Shown here: positions 1 to 4,859 of the stretch, piece after piece
How the letters are laid out: every line of letters begins with the position of its first letter
Numbering within the stretch: position 1 is the stretch's first letter
Source: JANWHF01 sp036276235
GTDB lineage: Bacteria > Planctomycetota > Phycisphaerae > Tepidisphaerales > Tepidisphaeraceae
DNA: 8,676 bases
NCBI GenBank assembly: GCA_036276235.1
Contig: DATBDZ010000364.1
Coordinates: 1-8,676, forward strand
Reading direction: 5' to 3'
Translations under genes and position numbers: made by a program
The notes under the pieces: generated by a model
The model's input: only the letters and a program-made list of their open reading frames with translations
Told to the model about the DNA's origin: nothing
Databases searched by the model: none

Positions 1-95
1 AACCACTAAGAATACAGAGACGCGAAATCGGTTTGCGATCCTCTGGTTCTTTCTTCGTGGCCCTTAGCGCTCCCTTCGCGCACTTCGTGGATCAA
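1..95. repeat. Degenerate CTTCGTGG-type intergenic repeat
   Basis: This gene-free stretch upstream of the LysR gene has low-complexity, repeat-like composition. CTTCGTGG occurs at 53-60 and again at 83-90, exactly 30 bp apart, and the left edge starts with AACCACTAAG, a degraded complement of the same theme. Similar 'cttcgtgg / ccacgaag' intergenic repeats are common in planctomycete and other environmental genomes (general knowledge, not checked here). No ORF with a plausible product was seen. The left end may be cut by the window. Any regulator-binding site or promoter for the LysR gene would have to lie here, but none is obvious. Confidence 0.4.
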
Positions 96-112
96 AACGC
101 CGGAGATGGCAA

Positions 113-1003
113 ATGCCCATGAATCTCAATCATCTGGCGATCTTTCACGCAGTGGCGCAGGAACAGAGCGTGAGCCGCGCGGCTCAGCGGCTGTTAATCA
201 GCCAGCCGGCTGTCTCCAAGCAGGTGGCGCAGCTCGGCAAAAGCCTCAAGGTGCGACTCTTCGATCGCCGCTCGCGCGGCATCCGCCTGACCGACGCGGG
301 CCAACTCCTCGCCTCGTACGCGGCGAAAATCTTCGCGCTGGAAGAAGAGGCGCAGCGCGCACTCTCATCACTCGCGGGAGTAGAATGCGGCCGCCTGGCG
401 ATCGGCGCCAGCACCACCATCGGCGTCTATCTGCTGCCGGCGGCGCTCGTGAAATTCCGCCGCGCGCATCCGGGCGTGCAGACGACGCTGGAAGTCGGCT
501 CCAGCCGCCAAATTCAGCAGCTTCTGCTCGAAAATTCGCTTGACATTGGATTAACCGAGGTGCCGCCAACCGATCGGCGGCTGAAATCAGAAATCTTCAT
601 GCAAGATGAGCTGGCGGCGATCGCGCCGCCGGGGCATCGCCTGCTCAAAAGCCGGAACGTCACGGCAGCCGCGTTCTGCCGCGAGCCGTTCGTCGTCCGC
701 GACACCGGCTCGGAAACGCGTTCGTTCGTCGAACGAGCGCTCGCCGCGCGCGGGCTGTCGGTCGATCCAATCATGTCCCTGTCCTCGACAGAAGCGATCA
801 AGCGCGCCGTCGCCGCCGGCATCGGCGTGGGAATTGTTTCCAGGCTATCGATCGGCGTGGAGCTGAAGGCAAGGACGCTGGCGGTCGTGTGCGTTTCCGG
901 TCTGTCGATTCGACGACCGCTGTATGCCGTCAGCGTCAAAGGCGCAACGCCGTCGGCAGCGTCGCGGGAGTTCAGGAAAGTTTTGCAAATGGAAGTGATC
1001 TGA
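113..1003 (+). CDS. LysR-family transcriptional regulator
   Basis: The 296-residue product has the usual LysR length and layout. The N-terminal winged helix-turn-helix spans about residues 5-63, with family-typical AVAQEQSVSRAAQRLLISQP followed by AVSKQVAQL and LFDR. A linker helix follows at about 64-90, and a periplasmic-binding-protein-like effector domain runs from about 92 to the end. The segment around 223-243 (SSTEAIKRAVAAGIGVGIVS) is the conserved effector-domain stretch also seen in CbbR- and CysL-like members. It should act as a cytoplasmic DNA-binding regulator responding to a small molecule; the ligand and target cannot be told. ATG 113 is chosen because GGAG at 102-105 lies 7 nt upstream; ATG 119 would be 13 nt away. 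LysR genes often diverge from their target, which would lie left of the window. Its 3' end is 4 nt from the stop of the convergent lipoprotein gene. Confidence 0.93.
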   Translation: MPMNLNHLAIFHAVAQEQSVSRAAQRLLISQPAVSKQVAQLGKSLKVRLFDRRSRGIRLTDAGQLLASYAAKIFALEEEAQRALSSLAGVECGRLAIGASTTIGVYLLPAALVKFRRAHPGVQTTLEVGSSRQIQQLLLENSLDIGLTEVPPTDRRLKSEIFMQDELAAIAPPGHRLLKSRNVTAAAFCREPFVVRDTGSETRSFVERALAARGLSVDPIMSLSSTEAIKRAVAAGIGVGIVSRLSIGVELKARTLAVVCVSGLSIRRPLYAVSVKGATPSAASREFRKVLQMEVI

Positions 1004-1007
1004 AGCT

Positions 1008-1499
1008 TTATCTTTCCAGCATCTTCTCATCCGCGCGGCGAGTCGTTGGGAAAACGGAGAAGTTAGTGGTGACATCGGACTCCTTCGCCTCCGCAATCGT
1101 GAAGAGCCATGGATACGTATCTGACGATCTGACATCGTATCTCACGAGCAGCCCGGCATCGTCGTATTCGAGCTGTAGCATGTAGAAGTCGTTGATCGGT
1201 ACGGCCTTGAAGCAGAGCGGCATGACCCACACGCCGGAGTTAGTTTGCAGAACATACCCGGCGAATCGCCCGCTGCCGGCGCGCAGTTGCGGCGGGCCGA
1301 GCTTCGCCTCGAGCTGCTGCCGTGTCGTGCGGCCCTCCTGGAGATACTGGCCAAGGTTGCCGGCGACCGGCCGATAATCCGTCCCTTTGACGCGGTGTTC
1401 GCCGATGGGGATTGGACTGCATCCGATCAACGCCACCGCGCCGATGAGCGCGAGGCTAATCGGAATGAACGCGCGGCGATGGATTCGACGATCCGCCAT
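1008..1499 (-). CDS. Small BamE/SmpA-like outer-envelope lipoprotein
   Basis: The 163-residue product starts with a basic n-region (RRIHRR), a hydrophobic core and a lipobox L24-I25-G26-C27, so it should be cleaved by signal peptidase II and lipidated at C27. Serine at +2 is not an inner-membrane retention signal by the enterobacterial rule. Mature residues about 48-75 (YLQEGRTTRQQLEAKLGPPQ) match the 'G-x-T-T-x-x-x-(I/L/V)-x-x-x-L-G-x-P' pattern of BamE/SmpA-OmlA-type and BLIP-like small lipoproteins. Alternating beta-like segments follow (FAGYVLQTNSGVWVM, YMLQLEYDDAGLLVRYDV). The fold assignment is inference, and a role in BAM assembly is not implied. No good ribosome-binding site precedes the ATG, but no better in-frame start exists. 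It converges on the LysR gene with only 4 nt between stops. The gap of 282 bp to the racemase-like gene suggests its own promoter. Confidence 0.82.
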   Translation of the reverse strand: MADRRIHRRAFIPISLALIGAVALIGCSPIPIGEHRVKGTDYRPVAGNLGQYLQEGRTTRQQLEAKLGPPQLRAGSGRFAGYVLQTNSGVWVMPLCFKAVPINDFYMLQLEYDDAGLLVRYDVRSSDTYPWLFTIAEAKESDVTTNFSVFPTTRRADEKMLER

Positions 1500-1516
1500 T
1501 TCGCTGGAGTCGTGAT

Positions 1517-1585
1517 GTCACGCGAAGAGACGAACGCGCGAAGTGGGTCCATGGCGACCTTCGTCGCTTCGCTTCTTCGCGTGAC
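1517..1585. repeat. 12-bp inverted repeat, GTCACGCGAAGA / TCTTCGCGTGAC
   Basis: The arms at 1517-1528 and 1574-1585 are perfect reverse complements with 45 nt between them. The interior is rich in CGAAG/CTTCG, so extra pairing is possible. It sits in the 5' untranslated region or promoter zone of the lipoprotein gene (start at 1499). It could be a dispersed repeat remnant or a regulatory structure; the sequence alone does not decide. Confidence 0.5.
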
Positions 1586-1638
1586 CCATCCCTCTAGCTA
1601 TAGGGGGACGGAGTTGGTTCAGAATTCCGAAATTATTT

Positions 1639-1672
1639 GTAGGGTCCGCCAAGGCGGCGCCTTGGCGGACGC
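1639..1672. repeat. REP-like palindrome, TCCGCC/GGCGGA family (single copy)
   Basis: Positions 1644-1655 (GTCCGCCAAGGC) and 1659-1670 are perfect 12-bp inverted arms around a 3-nt GGC loop. The element is introduced by GTAGG, as are the arms of the larger element at 2495-2576, with which it shares the TAGGGTCCGCC and TTGGCGGAC words. It is therefore another member of the same dispersed family. GC-rich stem with no following T run, so it is unlikely to be an intrinsic terminator. Confidence 0.75.
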
Positions 1673-1686
1673 GGCAGCTGACGTGC

Positions 1687-1745
1687 CCGAAAGCATCTGG
1701 CCCACTTGGACGAGGCCAGATGCTTCGGAGTACCTCAGCATGACG
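1687..1745. repeat. Hairpin repeat, AAGCATCTGGCC / GGCCAGATGCTT with CTCAGCATGACG tail
   Basis: Arms 1691-1702 and 1714-1725 form a perfect 12-bp stem with an 11-nt loop. The stem can be extended over CCGA/TCGG if one extra A in the left arm is bulged. The right arm runs on into TTCGGAGTACCTCAGCATGACG, which has the form of the 'agatnCTTCGg...CTCAGnATGACa' repeats scattered between genes in many environmental bacteria (general knowledge). In that form GATGCT and AGCATG are also partly complementary (1720-1725 with 1737-1742), giving an alternative smaller hairpin. No T tract follows on either strand. Confidence 0.65.
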
Positions 1746-1781
1746 GTTATCAGAATATGAAATGTTCCAGCGCCAAATTAT

Positions 1782-2477
1782 TTAGGCCGGCTTTCTCGCG
1801 CCTTCTTCGAGCATTTGCCGAATCCGATTGAACGCGGTGCGGCCGCTGTTGTAGACGGGAACCTTCGTGCTCGTGAGCTTCGGCTCCAGCGCGCTCATCG
1901 AAAGCTGCGCCAAAACAATCGCATCCACCTTGCCCGAGAGGGCGTCGATCTCGGTCATCAGCATCTGGTTGTGCTTTTCGGTGTCGCCCGCCTTGAGGAC
2001 GGCGAAGGCTTCGCTGCAGAGCCGCGTGGTGACGTCGATGGTTTTGCCGGCGTCCTCGGCGGCTTTCTTGAGCAGCCGCTCGGAGGCGGGGACCGTGGTC
2101 GGCACCGTCGCCAGCAGGCCGATGCGTTTGCCCTCGCGCACCGCAAGGTCCATCATCGGGCGATCGATCTGCAGCAGCGGGGTGGCGATCATCGGCCGCG
2201 CGTATTCGACGGCGCGGTTGAACGTCGAGCAGGCGAGCAGGATCAGATCGACGCCATATTCCTCCTGCGACATCGCCGCCTGAACGAACTTGTAGAGATT
2301 CTTCCGTGGAATCGTCCCCGGCTCGCAGGCGAAGTTGGTGCATTGGATGGTGTCATCAACATAGTGCACAACCTCCACATCCGGCACGACCTCGTCGATG
2401 TATTTCTGCACCGCCCGCGTGGTCAGCAGCGTGGCGTGGATGATGCCCAGTTTTTTGCCTTTAAGATTGGTGGCCAT
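1782..2477 (-). CDS. Asp/Glu/hydantoin racemase-superfamily protein, probably not a classical racemase
   Basis: The 231-residue product is the normal size for this two-domain, pseudo-symmetric fold. Recognisable parts are the N-terminal strand KKLGIIHATLLT, then LILLACSTFNRAVEYAR with C83 at the position of the first catalytic cysteine, then GKRIGLLATVPTTVPAS, which opens the second half. The place where racemases carry 'GCT' with the second catalytic cysteine reads DAIVLAQLSMSAL (about 185-197), with no cysteine; C154 lies in a different strand region. Two-base racemisation through paired cysteines is therefore doubtful, and a one-cysteine decarboxylase- or isomerase-like activity, or another role, is possible. 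The start at ATG 2477 has GGAG at 2483-2486, 5 nt away. A longer frame from 2561 would translate the inverted repeat and was not used. It is last in a minus-strand unit after the sugar isomerase-like gene. Confidence 0.85.
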   Translation of the reverse strand: MATNLKGKKLGIIHATLLTTRAVQKYIDEVVPDVEVVHYVDDTIQCTNFACEPGTIPRKNLYKFVQAAMSQEEYGVDLILLACSTFNRAVEYARPMIATPLLQIDRPMMDLAVREGKRIGLLATVPTTVPASERLLKKAAEDAGKTIDVTTRLCSEAFAVLKAGDTEKHNQMLMTEIDALSGKVDAIVLAQLSMSALEPKLTSTKVPVYNSGRTAFNRIRQMLEEGARKPA

Positions 2478-2482
2478 GGTCG

Positions 2483-2486
2483 CTCC
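2483..2486 (-). promoter_or_regulatory. Ribosome-binding site fixing the racemase-like start
   Basis: On the minus strand GGAG lies 5 nt before ATG 2477. It decides for this start over the in-frame ATG at 2561, whose first 28 codons would lie largely in the repeat element. Confidence 0.7.
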
Positions 2487-2494
2487 GCAAAGAC

Positions 2495-2576
2495 TTCGTA
2501 GGGTCCGCCTTGGCGGACGTGTTCGCGCGAGTAGCGCTGATCGCCAATCCACGTCCGCCAAGGCGGACCCTACGAA
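2495..2576. repeat. Long perfect inverted repeat of the TCCGCC/GGCGGA family (BIME-like)
   Basis: Two 27-bp arms, 2495-2521 and 2550-2576, are perfect reverse complements around a 28-nt spacer (2522-2549). Each arm contains its own small palindrome, GTCCGCC-TT-GGCGGAC. This head-to-head pair of palindromic units with a linker resembles the BIME arrangement of REP elements. It fills nearly all of the 102 bp between the isomerase-like stop (2580) and the racemase-like start (2477). Transcribed, it would form a very stable hairpin between the two genes and could shield the upstream part of the mRNA from 3' decay or reduce downstream expression. No U tract follows, so it is not a classical intrinsic terminator. 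Confidence 0.9.
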
Positions 2577-2579
2577 TTG

Positions 2580-3383
2580 TCACTTCGTCAGTTGTTTCAA
2601 CACACCTAAAGCCCGCTTCGCATCATTTGTAAAATCCTGCGAATAGGCTTCGATACTGCAACGGCCAGAATACCCGATCCGCCGCAGACAATCGAAGAAC
2701 GCGGCATAGTCCGGATCCGGTTCCGTCGGGAAAACGCGGTTTTCGATTTTGGCAAAATGCACATGACGAATCGCGTCGCCGGCCCTGAGGATGATCGCCG
2801 GGTCCTCGGCCTCGAGCTTCAGATGATAGTAATCGATCAGCAGTTGGATGTTGGGATGATGGATCTGCCGCGCCAGCTCAAGGCCCTGGCTGGCGAAGTT
2901 GATGATGTTGCATTCGCCGCGGTTGATCGGCTCGATGGGAATGACGATGCCCACGCGCTGCGCGATCGGGCCCATATGGGCAAGCAGCTCGACGATCTGC
3001 TTCATCGCGTCATCATGCGGAAACCCCTGCGGGACATTTTTCGCGACGGCGCTACCGAAGACGACGATCTTGGCGCCCAGCGCCGCCGCGCGATCCAGCG
3101 CGCGGGAAACGTAGTCCAGTGCTTGCGATAACTTTGCCTCCGGCCCGGTGAGCCGCATGGTTGGCGGAAAGAAATTGTTGCACGCCTCGCAGGCGATGCC
3201 GGATTGTTCAACCCGGCGGCGAAGATCCGCGAATTGTTCGTCCCGCAGCGCCGCCACATCCGCCATCGAAAGCTCAATGTAATCAAACCCAAGCTGCACC
3301 AGATCATCGATGATGTCGATGCCGACCGGATCGGCTTTCGGAGAGATCATGCTGCCGCAACAGCCAATACGCATGGGTGGCAT
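2580..3383 (-). CDS. Sugar phosphate isomerase/epimerase-like TIM-barrel protein
   Basis: The 267-residue product fits the xylose isomerase-like TIM-barrel family (AP endonuclease family 2 fold), which includes hydroxypyruvate isomerases, inosose isomerases/dehydratases and ketose 3-epimerases. From ATG 3383, likely divalent-metal ligands are E151 in IPIEPINR, D184 and H187 in LLIDYYHL, H207 or H209 in RHVHFAK, and E245 in CSIEAYS. The spacing closely follows that of D-tagatose 3-epimerase-type enzymes. LGFDYIELS (about 31-39) and IVVFGSA (about 106-112) are barrel strands. It should be a soluble cytoplasmic enzyme; the exact sugar is unknown. The start is ATG 3383, which overlaps the hicB-like stop as TGATG and has AGGTGG 4 nt upstream, pointing to translational coupling. 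GTG 3386 or ATG 3374 are alternatives. Confidence 0.88.
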   Translation of the reverse strand: MPPMRIGCCGSMISPKADPVGIDIIDDLVQLGFDYIELSMADVAALRDEQFADLRRRVEQSGIACEACNNFFPPTMRLTGPEAKLSQALDYVSRALDRAAALGAKIVVFGSAVAKNVPQGFPHDDAMKQIVELLAHMGPIAQRVGIVIPIEPINRGECNIINFASQGLELARQIHHPNIQLLIDYYHLKLEAEDPAIILRAGDAIRHVHFAKIENRVFPTEPDPDYAAFFDCLRRIGYSGRCSIEAYSQDFTNDAKRALGVLKQLTK

Positions 3384-3595
3384 CACGCCACCTGCTCTTC
3401 GATCATGAATGCATCAAGGACCGGCGCGTCGGATTTTAAGACCTCCTCACCAAAGGTTTCGATGTGAAATCGAATTGCGGATTTCACGTCGTCGAGAGCC
3501 TCTTGGTAAGTATCGCCTTGCCCGACGACGACGCCCTTAAGCCCGAATGGGTAGGCAACGAAGCCGTCGGAATGCTTTTCGATAATGATTTTCAT
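3383..3595 (-). CDS. Orphan HicB-like (UPF0150) protein
   Basis: The 70-residue product begins MKIIIEKHSDGFVAYPF and continues GVVVGQGDTYQEALDDVKSAIRFHIE. This is the HicB/UPF0150 pattern: a beta strand, a short 'y..yP' turn, 'g..GdT.eEAl.n..eAi', and a helix. In HicAB systems HicB is the antitoxin with a partial RNase H-like fold, usually beside HicA. Here the 108 bp upstream hold no room for HicA and the downstream gene is an isomerase, so it is an orphan whose role is uncertain. It also lacks an obvious C-terminal DNA-binding domain. The start is set by GAGGT on the minus strand 6 nt before ATG 3595. The open frame extends to 4048, but that part is antisense to kdsD. The stop overlaps the start of the isomerase-like gene (TGATG). 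Confidence 0.82.
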   Translation of the reverse strand: MKIIIEKHSDGFVAYPFGLKGVVVGQGDTYQEALDDVKSAIRFHIETFGEEVLKSDAPVLDAFMIEEQVA

Positions 3596-3629
3596 GATCT
3601 GACCTCGTGGTGACTGTCGCTCGCTGCCG

Positions 3630-3638
3630 ATTATACCA
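3630..3638 (-). promoter_or_regulatory. Extended -10 promoter for the hicB-like/isomerase/racemase unit
   Basis: On the minus strand the sequence reads TGGTATAAT, a perfect sigma-70-type -10 hexamer (3630-3635) with the extended TGn element (3636-3638). The expected start of transcription is near 3622-3624, leaving a leader of about 28 nt before ATG 3595 that contains the GAGGT ribosome-binding site. No good -35 box is seen at the usual spacing, which is typical of extended -10 promoters. A weak opposing promoter for kdsD may overlap it (GTGACT at 3610-3615, TATACC at 3632-3637, 16-bp spacer). Confidence 0.65.
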
Positions 3639-3703
3639 CCGCCCGCAGAGTCTATCGCCTGTGTTCCCCGCACCGGATTTATCGCGTACCATGCACGGTT
3701 CGC

Positions 3704-4696
3704 ATGCCCGAGGACCTTCGACAATTCGCGCGCCAGGTGCTCGATACCGAGGCGGCGGCGCTCAACGCCATCGTGCTCGATGAGCAATTTGATCGCGCGG
3801 TGCAATTGATTCTCGATTGCCCTGGCTCGGTGCTCGTCAGCGGGATCGGCAAGGCGGGATATGTCGCCCGCAAGCTGTCGGCATCCTTCAGCAGCACGGG
3901 TACGCCGAGCCATTTTTTGAATCCGGCAGAGGCGCTGCATGGCGATCTTGGCCGGCTGCGGCCGGGGGATGTCGTGCTCATTCTTTCGCACAGCGGCGAA
4001 AGCGATGAGATTCTGCGGATGCTCAGCGTCATCAAGAAGCTGAGCCATCCGGTGATCGCGATGACCGCGACCGCGGGCAATTCACTCGCGCGGTTTTCGG
4101 ATGTGGTGCTGAAGCTTGGGAAGATCGAGGAAGCCTGCCCGCTGGGGCTTGCGCCCAGCGCCTCGACCACCGCGATGATGGCGCTGGGCGATGCGCTGTT
4201 TCTGGCGGTGATGAAGCGGCGAGAATTTACCGCCGACCAGTTCGCGCTCTATCACCCGGCGGGCCAGCTTGGCCGGCGGCTCATTCGCGTGAAGGAAGCG
4301 ATGACCTTCCGCCTCGGCGAAAATCTTCCCGTGGCGTCGGATCGGCTGACGGTGGGGCAGGTGCTGCAGGAAGTCAGCCGCATCAAACGCCGCAGCGGCG
4401 CGGTCATTCTCGTAGATGACAGCGGCAAAATGAGCGGCCTGATGACCGATGGCGATCTTCGCCGCGTCATCGTCGGCAATGAGTCGGCTGCCCTGGCCCG
4501 CCCTGTTCGCGAAGTGATGACCCGCGGCGCCAAGCGCATCTCCGGCGATGCCCTGGCCAGCGAAGCGATGGCCCTGATGCGCCAGCATCGTTTCGATGAG
4601 CTCCCGGTGATCGACGATCAGGAACGTCCGATAGGCTTGATCGATATTCAGGATCTGGTGGTGTTGAGAATGTTTGATGTGGATCAGCAAACGTAA
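3704..4696 (+). CDS. kdsD: Arabinose-5-phosphate isomerase (KpsF/GutQ family)
   Basis: The enzyme interconverts D-ribulose 5-phosphate and D-arabinose 5-phosphate, the first committed step toward Kdo of LPS, in the cytoplasm. The 330-residue length matches the family. A SIS sugar-isomerase domain covers about 38-185 with GIGKAG (47-52), SHSGES (95-100), EACPLGLAPSAS (143-154) and HPAGQLG (184-190). K50, E102, E143 and H184 align with the catalytic K59, E111, E152 and H193 described for E. coli KdsD at a constant offset of 9. Two CBS domains follow (about 200-256 and 271-320), as in KdsD and GutQ. No ribosome-binding site precedes ATG 3704, and the only nearby upstream ATG (3691) is out of frame, so the message may be leaderless or weakly initiated. 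The neighbour downstream is an lptC-like gene, which supports kdsD over gutQ. Confidence 0.95.
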   Translation: MPEDLRQFARQVLDTEAAALNAIVLDEQFDRAVQLILDCPGSVLVSGIGKAGYVARKLSASFSSTGTPSHFLNPAEALHGDLGRLRPGDVVLILSHSGESDEILRMLSVIKKLSHPVIAMTATAGNSLARFSDVVLKLGKIEEACPLGLAPSASTTAMMALGDALFLAVMKRREFTADQFALYHPAGQLGRRLIRVKEAMTFRLGENLPVASDRLTVGQVLQEVSRIKRRSGAVILVDDSGKMSGLMTDGDLRRVIVGNESAALARPVREVMTRGAKRISGDALASEAMALMRQHRFDELPVIDDQERPIGLIDIQDLVVLRMFDVDQQT

Positions 4697-4853
4697 TCGT
4701 GGGTTGTGGGTCGTAGGTTGTGGGTTGTGTGTTGTGAGTTGTTGGTTGTAGGTGGTGTGTTGATTGTTGCACGTAAAACCTGACTGCATACCAGAAACCA
4801 AACAACAACCACCCACAACAAACAACCAACCACCCACAACCCACAACCCACAA
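4697..4853. repeat. Inverted array of tandem heptamers (TTGTGGG x10 / CCCACAA x9)
   Basis: Directly after the kdsD stop, ten degenerate heptamers of consensus TTGTGGG run in register from 4697 to 4766. A 24-nt non-repeat centre follows (4767-4790), then nine heptamers of the complementary consensus CCCACAA (4791-4853). The two arms can pair, the outermost units best (the first eight facing units match at 44 of 56 positions before G-U pairs are counted). The array fills the whole gap between kdsD and the lptC-like start, ending 6 nt before ATG 4860. In mRNA it would be a long imperfect hairpin next to the start codon. Heptameric short tandem repeats are known from cyanobacterial genomes; a mirrored array such as this is less usual. 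Confidence 0.9.
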
Positions 4854-4859
4854 ATATAA

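Larger units (their letters stand above)
1500..1781. other. Gene-free intergenic stretch with three hairpin repeats
   Basis: No credible gene lies between the lipoprotein start and the racemase-like stop. The stretch holds a 12-bp inverted repeat (1517-1585), a TCCGCC palindrome (1644-1670) and a CAGATGCTT hairpin with tail (1687-1745). It must contain the 5' region of the lipoprotein gene and the 3' end of the racemase-like transcript. A TATAGC hexamer on the minus strand near 1598-1603 could be a weak -10, but no matching -35 is seen. None of the hairpins is followed by a T tract on either strand, so no intrinsic terminator is claimed. Confidence 0.6.

Noticed and set aside
106..543. 145-residue frame overlapping the LysR gene
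   Set aside because: Out-of-frame reading of a clear LysR helix-turn-helix region; its sequence has no family character.
1691..1725. Rho-independent terminator for the racemase-like transcript
   Set aside because: The stem is strong but no T tract follows on either strand.
1815..2501. 228-residue plus-strand open frame
   Set aside because: Exact antisense of the racemase-like gene, with His/Arg/Asp-rich shadow composition.
2478..2561. Longer racemase-like frame starting at 2561
   Set aside because: The added 28 residues come mostly from the inverted repeat; GGAG before ATG 2477 and the first beta strand of the family right after it support the shorter protein.
3596..3703. Missed hicA upstream of the hicB-like gene
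   Set aside because: Only 108 bp are available, carrying the promoter region; no short frame with HicA features was seen.
3596..4048. N-terminal extension of the HicB-like frame to 221 residues
   Set aside because: The extra 151 residues are antisense to kdsD and unlike any HicB; GAGGT before ATG 3595 and the extended -10 at 3630 mark the real start.
4697..4853. CRISPR array
   Set aside because: Units are 7 bp, directly adjacent and without spacers; the two halves are inverted relative to each other.
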